Counted from the first letter of the stretch, positions 1-11,047 are shown. The stretch: DNA of 59,170 nucleotides from Acanthaster planci (GCF_001949145.1 NW_019091363.1:189160-248329); one strand, 5' to 3'. Numbers and translations: made by a program. Notes: generated by a model not told the origin, from the letters alone.

Positions 1-868
1 CAGAGAAGCCACCAACCGACGAATAATGTTTCCTTGTCGCTGAATGCGATCATAAATGTTCGTGGAAACTTGCCAAAAATTACGCGCTTATACGACAGGA
101 AAATCGCCGGTACCCTATATTTCCACCGTTCAAAGAATAACACAGTACCAGAAATACAAACGTAAATTCTGCAAAACGGGGACGTTCCCTAAAACGCTGC
201 AATGTAACGTGTGAAAGGTTGCAGTGAAATCGCAGATGACCCCTGGCAAAAGACACTTGGCGCACAAAAATGTGTGTTTTTCGATTGTTCGTGTGAAATT
301 GTTGAGAAACAGGACGGTTTATGTGTACCCGTTTGAAAGAGTGCAACGGTGAGAGTAGACTTAGAATCCTCCGAGCATGAACACGGAGCTATAGTTCCTC
401 CAGTGGGAGAGATCTCATGGCCAAAAAAAAGTAGAAGCTGCCACACAAGATCAGAAAATTCCCTAGGACAGAGTGAAGGCACACCCGAGAAGAATGGACG
501 TGGTTTCAGAGATTAAATTCAGGTTGCCAGCAGTAGGTTCTGTCTATTTACTTCTGAAGTGTGGGAAGAGAGTGGAGTTTCGGTAAAGTACTACCCAAAG
601 AGTAGCTGGTTTAGAAGGAGTCTGACCAGTGCGCACGTTAAGTGCGATAGAGGAAATTGGGTCTTTTTTCAGGTTCAGGTGTGCACAGAGCTAGCAGCAG
701 CCCGACTCCGTAGAGTACGAGAGACAACCCACAGCAAGCAATTAAGCTGCGATCAGCAGCAACCGCAGCAGCCCAATGGAGAAGGCATACTCCTTTTTGG
801 CCGGGGAAGAGGGGACAGAGAGCTGGTAAAAGGAAGAGTAAGACAATGGAACAACAGGAACAAAGGTG
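1..868. other. Leader region of a dead retroelement, no gene seen
   Basis: No protein homology is visible on either strand. The stretch lies directly upstream of the degenerate Ty3/gypsy capsid region, so part of it may be the old 5' LTR and leader. I could not pair it with a matching downstream LTR, and I found no primer-binding site with confidence. Short open frames here lack recognisable motifs and look like chance. Confidence 0.4.
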
Positions 869-1345
869 ATGTGGAAAGAATATCTCCAGCGCTTTGAACT
901 TCGTGGAGTGGTGAGCAAGTAGAGCAGAGACCAGGCAGCTGCCCATTTGGTTGCCAGTCTGCAAGAAAATACCGTAAGATTAATAGGAGACGTTCCATCT
1001 AGCCAAAAGCGCTCACAGAGTGAGCTGGCGAAACTGCTTGACTGCAGGTTTGGTTCAGGTTGCCAAATTGAGAACTACTTTGTATCTTCGAGGTGAGGCA
1101 TCGGTGACAGAAGCCGAAAGAGAGCTCCCGAGAGATGGGTCAAGCCATGGTGAAGGCGTAGCCTGATATTCAAGAGGAATAACGGTTGGCAAAGAATAAC
1201 TTTCTAGAGGCAGTGGAAAGTTGGTTCGTGCGAGAAGGCATAAACCGAGCTCGTCTGAAGAATTTGGATGGCCCCTAAAGGCAGTTCTTGAAACTTAGAA
1301 TTTGAGAGAGTCGAGCAGCAGCGAACACTCGATGGTAAGACTGCC
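869..1345 (+). pseudogene. Ty3/gypsy gag capsid remnant, several stops and frameshifts
   Basis: Reading from the ATG at 869 gives a start of the form MWKEYLQRFE, then an in-frame stop after about 17 codons. The frame continues through ELAKLLDCRFGSG and QIENYF (about 1020-1080), then shifts. Near 1190-1260 another frame gives LAKNNFLEAVESW and VREGINRARLK. These blocks, in this order, match the capsid domain of Ty3/gypsy-class retrotransposon Gag, which builds the cytoplasmic particle that packages element RNA. At least three stops and two frame changes mean no Gag can be made. The next piece downstream is the nucleocapsid zinc knuckle in the same orientation. Naming rests on pattern recognition, but the collinearity with protease and integrase traces makes it secure. 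Confidence 0.75.
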
Positions 1346-1504
1346 AAAACGGTGAAGGAATCAGACTCCAGAATGGAACAGAGATTCAGCAAGCTAGAGG
1401 TGAGCTCAATAACTCGACAGAACTGTCGACAAAGTTATCACAGCACTTACACAGGGCAAGGCATCCCAAAATAGGAATGTAAGAGAGGAAGAAAGCCCGA
1501 GAAA

Positions 1505-1563
1505 GCAAGCAAGGGGACCAAAGCTGCTTTGGGTGTGGCGAGAAAGGCTATTTTGCAGGACCC
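1505..1563 (+). pseudogene. Degenerate nucleocapsid zinc knuckle (CCHC)
   Basis: Codons from 1525 read CFGCGEKGYFAG, the start of a retroviral-type CX2CX4HX4C knuckle. The histidine position is tyrosine (a one-base change from CAT), and the final cysteine is missing because the sequence runs on as PEE. The knuckle normally binds zinc and packages element RNA. Two of four ligands are lost, so it should not function. It lies between capsid and protease traces, its expected place. Confidence 0.75.
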
Positions 1564-1739
1564 GAAGAAACAATCCTAGAAGCGAGGAAATGGGGTTCAG
1601 CCACCCCTATGGTACGCAGGCGGGCTGGGAACACCAGATGGTCGTAAAGACCAACCAGAGGAGGGGAGGAGATCAGAGAATGGCGAAAGGGAGATAACCC
1701 TTCAAATTGCCAGCCCTGGCCCCCAGGGTGGACTGTTCT

Positions 1740-2160
1740 ATAATGGTGAGTCAACGAAGGTGTCTGTAATTGACACTGGTGTGTCAGTAATTGACACCAG
1801 TTCCACAGACACACCCATGAGTAACACAGTCTACTATCAGATATCCAAAGAGAAGAGGCCATTCTTTGGGACAAGGCAAGTTCAAGCGAGACAGGTTGAT
1901 GGAAGTCACTTTGTTGTCCTAGATGCGGCTTGAGTCCCAAACACCAAGTCAACGCAGTCTTCCTGGAGATGAAGTGCCAAGATATTTTGGGTATGGATTC
2001 TCTGTTACCCACAAGTGGGTATTCCTTCCACACTCAAGAGTGGAGTGTAAAAGAAGGGAGATTAAGTGTGGTCAAGAGGAGATCATGGATTACGGGAAAA
2101 CCCCTAAGCAAGGAGCCTGAGGGGCACCCCACAGAGGAGATGTTGGTGAGGGGTAGAGTA
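1740..2160 (+). pseudogene. Ty3/gypsy aspartic protease remnant
   Basis: Codons around 1760-1790 read KVSVIDTGVSVI, containing the catalytic D-T-G-[AV]-S motif of retropepsins (Asp codon 1772-1774). Near 1960-2010 another frame reads CQDILGMDSLLPT, matching the ILGxDfL block that closes this protease fold in Ty3/gypsy elements. A TGA stop lies between the two blocks (about 1933), with a frame change. The protease would cut the Gag-Pol polyprotein inside the particle. Here it is broken, although the active-site triplet itself survives. Confidence 0.75.
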
Positions 2161-2174
2161 GCCTAGTCAACGAT

Positions 2175-3270
2175 TTCAACGGATGAGTTGAGAAGAGCTC
2201 AACTCAAGGACATGACCATGAGTTGGGTCGTACGAGAGAAAGAAAAGAGCAAGGGTCGCCATGAATGAGAGGTATCTCAGAACCCTCCTGGTTAAGATAT
2301 ACTGGTCAAGCTGGAACCACTTGGCAGTCCGAGAAGGGGTGCTGAACAAAAAGTGGATTGATCAGATGGCTATTGGTTTTGCAGCAGAAACTTAGGAAAG
2401 ACATTTTAAGATAGTATTAGTGAGTGACCAAGTGGGAATGAGCTAGTCACTGGCACAGATGTATAACTAAAGACATTTCTGGTCTGGGAGTGGGGAGACG
2501 TCAGGTCATTTCTGCGGAGTTGAGAGACTTGTGCAAGGAGAAAGTCACTCTTTAAGAAGAGAAAGACCCCACTGTAGTAATACCGAGTGGGCGTGCCTGC
2601 AGAATGGGGGCCGTAGATTTGCTTGAGCCACTGCCAAAGACGGACAGTGGCAATCAATGTATTTTGGTAGTGGGAGACAAAGTGGGTGGAGGCATACCCT
2701 ATTCCAGTTTCCACTACAAAGATAGAGCACTGAAGTTAGTGTAAGAGTTTTTGTGCCAGTTTTGTGTGCCAAAGAGTTTCACTCCCACCACGGAACCAAT
2801 TTTGAATCTCAGGTTTTCAGTGTGAAGTGCCAAATACTAGTTGTGACAAAGGTCAGTACTACTGTTTATAATCCGAAATCAGATGGAAAGGTTGAAAGAT
2901 TTAACAAGACACTAGTCATCATTGTGGCTGTTCTCATCAGGGGGCGGAGAGACAGGGATGAGATTCTCCCATATGCCACCTTTGCATATCAGTGCAGGTC
3001 ACGCGAATTGATGGGGAATCCCCAACATGATGATGTTGGAAAGGGAGGTCAGCATACCTATAAATTTGACCATCGGATGTCCAAAAACAGAGAAAACCAA
3101 GACAGAATCTGAAGAACTGCAAAGCCACATGCAAAGAACGCGTGTAAGAGCGAGAGAGTACTTCGATAAGAGCACCCGTAGATAGAAAAGAAACAACAAC
3201 CAGAGGGCGACTGAGGTAAGTCTAAAGGAGCAGCAAGTATGGCTACATAACCCTTACCTCAAAAGGAAGT
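2175..3270 (+). pseudogene. Ty3/gypsy integrase remnant with preceding linker; RT/RNase H absent
   Basis: About 2181-2250 (DELRRAQLKD, MSWVV) looks like the linker that normally follows RNase H. LAVREGVLNKKW comes at about 2320, and degraded zinc-binding blocks (RSFLRS, ETCARRKSL) at 2480-2550. The catalytic core begins at about 2600. The first Asp is in AVDLL (codon 2616-2618). The second should lie in HSxxGTNFES, but is His (codon 2786-2788). The Glu lies in SDGKVERFNKT (codon 2894-2896). The H-to-E gap keeps the family's 35-residue spacing. Many stops and shifts occur. No reverse transcriptase or RNase H lies between protease and integrase, so a large internal deletion has removed them. 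The longest surviving frame is 2753-3112. Confidence 0.85.
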
Positions 3271-3821
3271 GCTGAAAAGTGCCTGTGTTTGTCCTTATAT
3301 TTTTGTACTGTAAATTATTTCACCAATTTGTTACGGTCGGGGATATGGCTATGAAGGCAGAAAACCATATGCCTGCTTCTTACGGCATTTTAAGATCTGT
3401 TGAGTCCTATATGAATTTTAACTATCCTGTAGAAATCTTGCTTGGTTATTTAAATGGTTTAAATCCTGAGTAAAGGTTGATTTTTCTAAGAATATTGTAA
3501 TTCTTGCCCTTTCTGAATCATGTATAAGTTGTGACTATTTTGTACAATCCTTGGGCCTGTTGTGGGAGTGCAGAAGTGAATATTTAGCGTTCCAATAGTC
3601 GCTAATTTCGTATTAGAGTACAGCTCATTTGAACTGGGGGCAATCAGGCTACACTCGGCCTGTGTAACAAAATTGGCAAATAGCACAATAGACGAAGAGA
3701 GCAGCGCAGGACTGGTACCAGTTTATGTTTTGTCTAGAGTGCACCTTGCCGCATGAGAAGCACTAATATATGGTGTACTATTTACGACACACGTTTCTGC
3801 CTCTCTCTAGTCTCTTCTAAG
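3271..3821. other. Downstream flank of the retroelement, no gene seen
   Basis: AT-rich sequence after the last integrase-like codons. It should contain the 3' untranslated region and 3' LTR if they survive, but I found no terminal repeat matching the upstream side. Short frames here show no motifs. Confidence 0.35.
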
Positions 3822-4110
3822 GCGACGCAACTACACGACGCGACGGTACGACGGCTCCCTTGCGTCGTGCCATCGCGTCGCGCCGTCGGCTTCTTGTCAT
3901 TACGTTTGTATACACACACGAGGCGTCGCGTTGTGTCGTCGCCCGTCGCGTCGTGCTGTCTTACGTCCTTTCCTTGTTGAATTTTTTCTGCCTAAACGTC
4001 GCTCCTTCCGTCGACCGTCCAGTCGCACCGTTGTGCGTCGCGTCGTATGTCGCGTTGCCCATTACGTCGCCTGAAGCACGACGAGGCGCAACGTGTGCTG
4101 TCGCCCTTTG
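3822..4110. repeat. CGTCG/CGACG-rich low-complexity tract
   Basis: About 290 bases dominated by CGTCG and its complement CGACG. The first ~40 bases (from 3822) carry four CGACG words. The rest carries more than ten CGTCG words, often as gcgtcgcgtcg, with CGACG reappearing near 4078. The tract is CpG-rich and much more GC-rich than the AT-rich flanks. A 128-codon frame at 3860-4246 lies across it but has arginine/valine-rich composition expected from the repeat, so I do not call it a gene. Confidence 0.7.
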
Positions 4111-4940
4111 TTGCGGGATGGGTATAGAGGGCGCATTTACTGTTTTCTTTCATTCCCGTCCCCCGTGCTTGCATAGTACATGCGATTCACTCTTTGGCGT
4201 TGACTTTTTCTTGTTTTTATTTCATCCATTCATCAATTTGAATTAGTTTCTGTCATACTTTAATTTAAAATTTTGAAAAAAGAGCAAGTAGAAAATCCGC
4301 GTATGTAGGAATTGCTCTCACATAATAAGCGGAAGCCCAGAATTCGTCGCTTTCTAATTACGCAGCCGATGGTTTCTTTCCAAGACTGTTAATGAAGTTC
4401 CCAGTTCTAATAGCTTTGTATCCTTAAAGATATTTGTCTGTGGTCCATCAGTGGTCCATCCTGTCCATTCCAAGTAGTACTCCCACTCCTCCAGACAATT
4501 TGTCTACAATTGTACGACCGCAAGTTTGACCACTGGTTTAGGAAGTTACCACCGAGCCTGCTCTATAATACCCTCAGAATATTCCGTCTTAGTCTTCTTT
4601 CCGGTCAGTCTTCTTCGTTAACTTTATCAGCACCATACTTTCAATGATATAGTCTGTGTTTCTGAATAAAACATTATACAGACTCTGTTAACGTTATGGC
4701 AGTGTCTTTTCTTTAACTCTGTTTGGCCACGCACATAATTTCTCATGAGATTCGCATGTTACATGTGTTACAGGACAAACTTAACATATCCAAAGTTTTT
4801 TGGAAGGAGCATTCATTGTAATATATTCATCACCGCAATAACTGAATGATTCATGTGATTTTCAATAATTCGATAATCCATATGGACCAGAAACTTTTTC
4901 CCTTTTTTGTATTATAAGGTATAAGTTATTAATACATAGA
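4111..4940. other. AT-rich stretch without recognised genes
   Basis: No ORF with recognisable motifs. A canonical AATAAA lies near 4665, followed by a T-rich stretch. It could be an old LTR or element 3' end, but I cannot connect it to a coding unit. Confidence 0.3.
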
Positions 4941-5365
4941 TTCTATTTTATTGCCAGACAGATAATCCGAAGAGTCGGGAGGACTAAAGTTTCGTACGCG
5001 ATCAATTTTCCGATAACGATTCCTAGAATGAATCGAGTTCCTCAACCAGTTGGTTTTCATGAGTTGGAATTAATTTGGATACTCTAAATGGATTATGCTT
5101 GCTGTATATGCGTTTAAATGTGTTCAATAGAGATTGATTTTGTTGCCGGATAGATAATCTGAGGACTAAAGTGGTGTTGGTTCAATTTTCTTGAATTAAC
5201 GATACCAATGATGAAGTAAGTTCCTAGATGGGTCAATTTTATGATTCTGGAGTTGATATAAATGAACCATATACAGGTTCGTTTTGCTCTTTAAGAGTTA
5301 TGGAATACTGAGAATTGAGGTTTTTCCGGACAGATAATCCAAAGAGTCTAGAGGACTAAAATTGG
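4941..5365 (+). repeat. Three-copy diverged tandem repeat, ~185-bp period
   Basis: A block of the form TTGCCRGAYAGATAATCYRA followed by GAGGACTAAAGT recurs at about 4951, 5142 and 5323, giving spacings of 191 and 181 bases. Sequence between blocks is partly shared: a CAATTTTC word and a following ACGAT word in copies 1 and 2, then a GTTCCT word. The middle copy lacks the AGAGTCGGG segment. It is a short diverged satellite-like or minisatellite array; no coding content is visible. Confidence 0.75.
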
Positions 5366-5550
5366 TGAGAATCAGAAACAAATCTAGAAGGATATTTATT
5401 ATTGAATTTCATTTCATTTTCATTTTATTAAAGTGTTAAAGGGATGTTTTTTCAACAATATTATTTACTAGCACAATTAAATTTGCCTTAATTTATCATG
5501 CAGGGTATCTAGCCTTCGAACTCAGGCGACACCCCCCACCGCACTCAGGC

Positions 5551-5584
5551 GAAAACCCAATTCACATGTGGATTGGGTTTTCAG
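5551..5584. repeat. Imperfect palindrome in a possible dispersed repeat
   Basis: AAAACCCAATTCACATGTG is followed directly by GATTGGGTTTT, forming a stem of about 15 bp with one mismatch centred on CACATGTG. The next 120 bases (GTTTTCCTCCCACCTCTAAA near 5640) resemble the GGTTTCCTCCCAC-type boxes found in many dispersed animal repeats. I cannot name the family. Confidence 0.5.
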
Positions 5585-5719
5585 TCCCTACTTAATTCCG
5601 TGGGTTTAGTGGGGTTTACCCAGAATATTCCGCTGGGGTTTTCCTCCCACCTCTAAAACTGTAACTGCTTCTCATTGTCTCCTCTCTACAGGTTTTTTCA
5701 GGCTTGCAAGCCACAGTGC

Positions 5720-8020
5720 CTAGGGCGCTTTTGAAGAATCCTTGGTGTCATTACCAGAAATGGTTAATAAAAATAAGGTACATCAATATTATGAACATTG
5801 ACCTCTATATAGAGTCATTATGGTTTTAACCACCAATACTTCAAATTTTCATGGCTAGACAAGCCACCCCCCCTTGCCTATCCCAACCCCCCCCCCCATA
5901 TTTCCGGCACAAATTTACGCCATTGCAGGTTTTGAAACTTAAGATAGATGCGTAGATTAGGAGCGATTACAGTGAAAAATATAATCGCAAAAGATGAGTG
6001 TAGCAGTTGTTCCCAGAATCGGTCAGGAGGGACCGACAGTAGAACGGGCTCTGAGGGCGATTGTGCGAGCATACTTGCCCTTAACCTGGGTATTAGGGCT
6101 AGGTTGCCGGATTCCGTCCGACGGCCACCGTAAAGGATGGCGGTGACGGAGACACCGGAAAGAGAGTCGGTAATTGACTGAGGTACCTGTTATCTAGAAT
6201 CCGAATAGGCACTGGTAATCTTCAATACCTGGGAAGTCATCCTATCAAGTGAAGAACGTGGAATGCGGATTATAGACAGTACTATGCGGAGTTCATGGCG
6301 GTTCAGTGCAGATTACCCAAGTGTTCTTTTATTGTTGAGTTTAATAATATTAAAGCCGAACTATGTAAACATAGTTATTACTAAGAACTGAAGAGAAGTG
6401 TGGTCAACCAGTTCCCCATGACCCTGCCCATAAAATTGTTGCCCTCTTCAAATTTTACTGTTGTGTCAGTCGATTGAGCCGTCTCACAATTACCAATCGA
6501 TGGGATATTTCCGTTAAAACGACCCCAGGCCAGTTGGCTTTGGGTTGCTCGTCAACCTCAAGTTCAAGATTCAAGGCAAAGTTTAGGCTTAGGATTGGTG
6601 ATTTTCCCCACAGACTTGAGATAGTTTTCCTAACTGGTACAACCCAGACGAGCTTGTTTGGGAATAAATGCCATAATACCCTGTGTGCAGTTGGATTATG
6701 CATAGTGGTGTGGGAAACGTGTTAGAAATAATGTTAATAGGTATTTTAAAGTTAATTTTCTGCTTGAAGTAGCACTATAGAAACAAGGTGGAAGCAGTAA
6801 ACTATCCGAACAGAAGATTGTTTATTCGCAGCATTAGTTTCCATTGTTTGGGGGTTTTTAATTTATTGCTGTGTGGTCTCATGGGAATTAAGCCAACAAG
6901 CAACGCTCTCAAAAAGTTTCGTCAGTGAGCCCAGAATAGCATGGGTGATTTGCAATGTTTTAAAAAGTGCACTTTTTAAGAACGATTAACCCTAAAGGAT
7001 GTCAAATTTCCTCCAGACACTGTAGACAAGTTTGGAATTGTAAAAGTAAAAGTGTCCTTGCTCTATGGTCTTAGAAACATCATCGCCTAGCGCTTAAACC
7101 AAACAGTTCTAAATCATCCAATATCAATGTGATTTTGTACACACCCCAGGGAGGTATGAGCAAGGAGGGAGGACACAGAAGGAGTTACAACTCTGGCACA
7201 TCAAAGTGCTCGATGAGCATCGCCGCCCGGTCAGACAAACAGTAGTAAACATTCCAAATTAATGCTCGATTACTGCCTGCAGGTTATCCACTTCAAATAA
7301 AACACAATATTTTATAAACAACCTGGCTATTTATTCCCAAAATAACTCCAGAAGAAAGCTTTCGATAAGGGCAATGACTGCACAAGAACTCTAAGGCCAC
7401 ACAGCCTAATACAAGCAACTGCACAAGAATTAAATTTGATATTGTTGTCAGATCATACCGAGCATCAACAATGGCATACATACTAAGTATTCAACTTCCT
7501 ATACAGCAGTACACAACGTTTTAAAGATGCAGATTACCAACGAAAGATTGCGGCGATGATCATGGCGTACAAAGGGGGCTCATGATTGTGAGACAGGTGG
7601 TACGTAGCAAGCGTTCGCTGCGCTCTGGCTATGGACATACCAGGCAAGCCACAAAGCGGTAATTGGCCAGATGTTATAGCCCGGGCAGTTCAAACTCCTT
7701 CCTCCATGGAATGAGGTTATGGTGCGTTTGTATCTAGGCAAGTCAAGGAGGCATTATGTGCTTAAATGATACACACACAAGATTGGTTTTCCACCTCTAT
7801 GGCTTCCAATTCTGTTCGAAGGAGTATATGTAGTTTTAGAAAGGCTGATTCACATACATACTTTAATCTGAACGTATATTTTTTCCACTGATATAACACA
7901 CAGACGTCAGGCACACAGACAAAAACGTGCGGAAAAATGTACATTCGCCGCTAGAGTCTGCCGGTCGGTTAGTACTACATACATATCTTAAGCCTGCATC
8001 TCCACAAAAAAATACAAGCG
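5720..8020. other. No gene seen; AT-rich non-coding DNA
   Basis: Frames are short and mutually overlapping on both strands. A C-run occurs at 5887-5897. A small GC-rich patch (6080-6160) can form short hairpins around CCGTCCGACGG. Nothing else is recognised. Confidence 0.35.
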
Positions 8021-8117
8021 TTCCCCGAATGTCATATCCAATATCCTATACATTATCTGATCAACACCCAGATACAAGAATGTGAAGTCCTGATGACTTC
8101 AGTGACACATTTCGGGG
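8021..8117. repeat. Short inverted repeat with internal hairpin
   Basis: TTCCCCGAATGTCA at 8021 is matched in inverse by TGACACATTTCGGGGAA at 8103-8119 (two small gaps). Between the arms is the perfect hairpin TGAAGTC-CTGAT-GACTTCA (8083-8101). It looks like a tiny fold-back element or a structured transcript end; no family recognised. Confidence 0.55.
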
Positions 8118-8119
8118 AA

Positions 8120-10249
8120 TGGAGGTGAGTAATGAATTCGCGGCAAGCTTCTGGGTTATCATAGTTTAGACGTGACAGACTATCAAATCCATTATGGTGT
8201 CCATCCGGGGGCGTACTTGAAATAACATGTATAATTCAAACGCCTAGGGAAAATATAGTACACGGACATGCCCGACCTATTTTCCCAGTCAAACATTTCA
8301 AACGAGAAACCGACTTTATGAGTCTAGATGGTTAGGAATGCAGTTTAAAATTGAAACATATAGAAACAAAAAACAAAAATGAACTGGTACATGACTTTTT
8401 TTACCATATTGATGATACACAAAATTAAATTTACCGCTAATGGGTCATTAGGTAGGCATGCCCATAAGAACGTGCACAAAATTTTCCCAACTTTAATGTC
8501 CCATAATTCAATATTCCCTAATCTGATCTGAACCGAAATTTCTATGTTTTCATTTTAGGCCCTAAACTATCATCTTTCAAAACATGGACGGTAAAATTCG
8601 GCCTCCTTCTGGTAGTTTGAAAACTGGGAGACAGTGAAATGGCTCCCTAAAAGCCAATGTCTCCCTAATGCTGAAAATGTATCACAAAATGTCTCCCAAA
8701 TGACCTATTTGTAAATATGAAGCCAAGCTAATGTCAAAAACGTTTACAAGGATGCATTCAACATGTCTCAGAAGTTTTGTCTTACATTTCACCACACCAA
8801 CTGTGTTTACATAGAGAAGCTGATGTGTAACTTGTTCTAGACAGCCAAACGCACATTTTACACAGCAAACCCCCCTCTGTGAGCCCACCAGCTCCTAGTA
8901 TTACAAGAAGTACGAATGCACATGTCACACACAATACTGTGTTGGTAGGATTTATGTGTACAATTTGTGCCATCTGTTTTGATTCAGATCAGCTTTTTTA
9001 TTCTTTACATGAATTTGATGTAATGGATTTACAATCGTGATTAATTTCACTTCTTTTAAAGTGTTCACTTCTGAGCATGGTGAAGTATCAGTGTACATCA
9101 ACCTTTTATCTCTACACAAATATTTCTTTGAGATTAGGAATTTTGGTCATTATGCAGTGAAACCAAAACCAGAAACAAAATGTTCAGAACAAAACTACTG
9201 TTATTACGTATGAGTTCCTTGTAATCAAATTCTAGATTTGACAAACCTTGGAGTTCGGATTAACCAATTAGTGAATGCACTTTACCCTTGGCACCTGTAT
9301 CTCCAAAGAAACTGTCTTCTCTGGTGATACATATGTAGATGCTTCTGCATGCATTTAGATAGGGCGTAGACAATACTTAAGGTGGTTTGAGGCTTAATTA
9401 ACTTACTTGATTAAAATTTCTTATTTAAATCCAAATTTGTTTAATGATTTAACAAAAGGTATAAATAAAAGAAAATTAACAAAAATGCAGCTTATTACTG
9501 GCTTTGGAACAGATATTAAGCCGACTGGCCTGTCTCCAAATTCTGCCAATAGATTTTAAAAAATCATTATTTAAAACAAAGAAATCTGATTTAAATTTAA
9601 ACCTTCCATTTTTTAATTTAAAAAAAATCGCCAACCCTGCTCACAAATCAAACGTTTTTAATGATTGAGTTCTGGGTTCACAGGTTCGTTTAAACCCCGC
9701 ACCCTGAAAGGTGTTGTTACAATTAAGAGATTTACTGTAAAAAGCTGCTCTGAGTGTGCTCTTGATTAAAATTCACATGATAACCGCCTGGAACATAATG
9801 TCTGATGGTGACCACATTCCAGAATTGTAGGTACCCTGCATACCCGTAACTGTTTTGATCTCAGCAAATTCAACACTGTTAAACTGCTACCGGTACATAT
9901 ATCAGGCCTTCCTTGAAAGAATGAACATGAGGGGTACTCGTTTTCAAGAGGAGGGTTCTGAGGATGGTTATTGTTATGTTGTTCCCTTCAAAGGGGAAAG
10001 GTCTGAAATGGGAGAAGAATGTTTGCGTGCCCGAGGACCGCCTACTATCAGGCTACATCTTAGTATTTTGACAAGATAGAGCAGAAACGCAATATCGTTT
10101 TCGTTGCGAAAGTACAGAAAGGCCACATCCCTCCAAAAACATCTACCGCACATTTAAATAGACAAATGTGTGTAAAAATTAATTTATTTGTTCAAGGTAA
10201 ACCCGAATTCCTATTGCCTGGGTGATGTATAATACAGAAAAATTTAAAC
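8120..10249. other. No gene seen; AT-rich
   Basis: No supported ORF. Around 9660-9720 the sequence GGTTCGTTTAAACCCCGCACC loosely recalls a tRNA-type B box as in SINEs, but no matching A box is clear. T- and A-rich segments occupy 9400-9640. Confidence 0.3.
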
Positions 10250-10732
10250 AACTTGGCCACCCGATCCAACTATCCACCGCCTTTAACAAACGATGTTTTT
10301 TTCCAGAGAAACGGCCCGGTTCGGGACAGGGCCTAAATAATCACTGTATTACCTGATCGAGAACGCATTGGAGTGGTGTTTTTCTTCAAATATCATAAAC
10401 TTCAAGGCCACAAATTTAAAAAGAAGATAAAATTAACACTCAAAAAATTGATCTTTTGCAACAGGAAAGAACCTGAAAATATACCACCGTTTGGATTCGA
10501 ACCGAGAACACCAATATTCAAATCTTTTTCTTTACTCACTGCAATACGCAAGCCAGCTCCACCGAACCCCCCCCCCTTCTACCTACAACCCCACATAATG
10601 ACCCTAAAGCTGTAAGGTAATTCAAGTAATACCGTTGTGTACTTTGGCCCGTGCACGCGTCCAAAACAGGGGCATTGAAAAACCTTGTATATTAACAATG
10701 ATGAGTGTATAGTTGGATCGGGTGGCCAAGTT
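10250..10732. mobile_element. 483-bp segment bounded by a perfect 24-bp inverted repeat
   Basis: The 24 bases at 10250-10273 (starting AACTTGGCCACCC) are exactly repeated in inverse at 10709-10732. Inside are a run of ten C (10567-10576) and a tRNA-like B box on the - strand near 10493. Terminal inverted repeats of this length around ~430 bp are typical of a non-autonomous DNA transposon. I could not define target-site duplications, so the true ends may lie slightly outside. No transposase is encoded. Confidence 0.6.
10480..10565 (-). repeat. Possible tRNA-derived SINE fragment
   Basis: On the - strand GGTTCGAATCC is a perfect RNA polymerase III B-box match. About 55 bases upstream, TGGCTTGCGTATTG weakly resembles an A box. 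The segment does not fold into a full tRNA cloverleaf that I can see, so a SINE head or chance are both possible. A looser relative, GGTTCTGATCC on the - strand, lies near 11685. Confidence 0.3.
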
Positions 10733-11009
10733 TTTTGCACTATCAGCAACTCATTATCTAACAAAGACCATCTAGTTGACGATTTAACAAGCCAAAAGGT
10801 GATGCTGAAGTCCAGCCATCGTGTTAACAAGTAAGGGTAAATTACAGAAACTTGCGCAACACATCTAGAGTTCACTGTCATCCTCCATGCTATCAATACG
10901 TGTGCCGTGCAAACAAACAAAGGAAAAAAGAAATTGGATCGTAGTACTTGAATGAATGACAACTTCAGCAGTTCCCATTACAAAGTTGCCGTGGGGAAAT
11001 TGTCAAAGT

Positions 11010-11047
11010 AAATTTGAAGCCAGTCGCAAGCGACTATCTTCAAATTT
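11010..11047. repeat. Strong 38-bp palindrome
   Basis: AAATTTGAAG, CC, AGTCGC, loop AA, GCGACT, AT, CTTCAAATTT. The two arms pair over 16 of 18 positions around a two-base centre. Beyond the arms the similarity fades quickly (GTCAAAG upstream, GTTTCC downstream). It may be the core of a decayed fold-back element. Confidence 0.75.

Noticed and set aside
1548-2033. 161-codon - strand frame
   Set aside because: Antisense to the retroelement protease region; no motif.
3860-4246. 128-codon + strand frame
   Set aside because: Composition follows the CGTCG-rich tract; no domain and no homologous pattern.
8085-8119. Second hammerhead-like CTGATGA
   Set aside because: No GAAA box or stem II follows in the right arrangement; the bases form a simple hairpin instead.
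10480-10565. tRNA gene on the - strand
   Set aside because: Only the B box is good; acceptor and anticodon stems do not form, so at most a SINE fragment.
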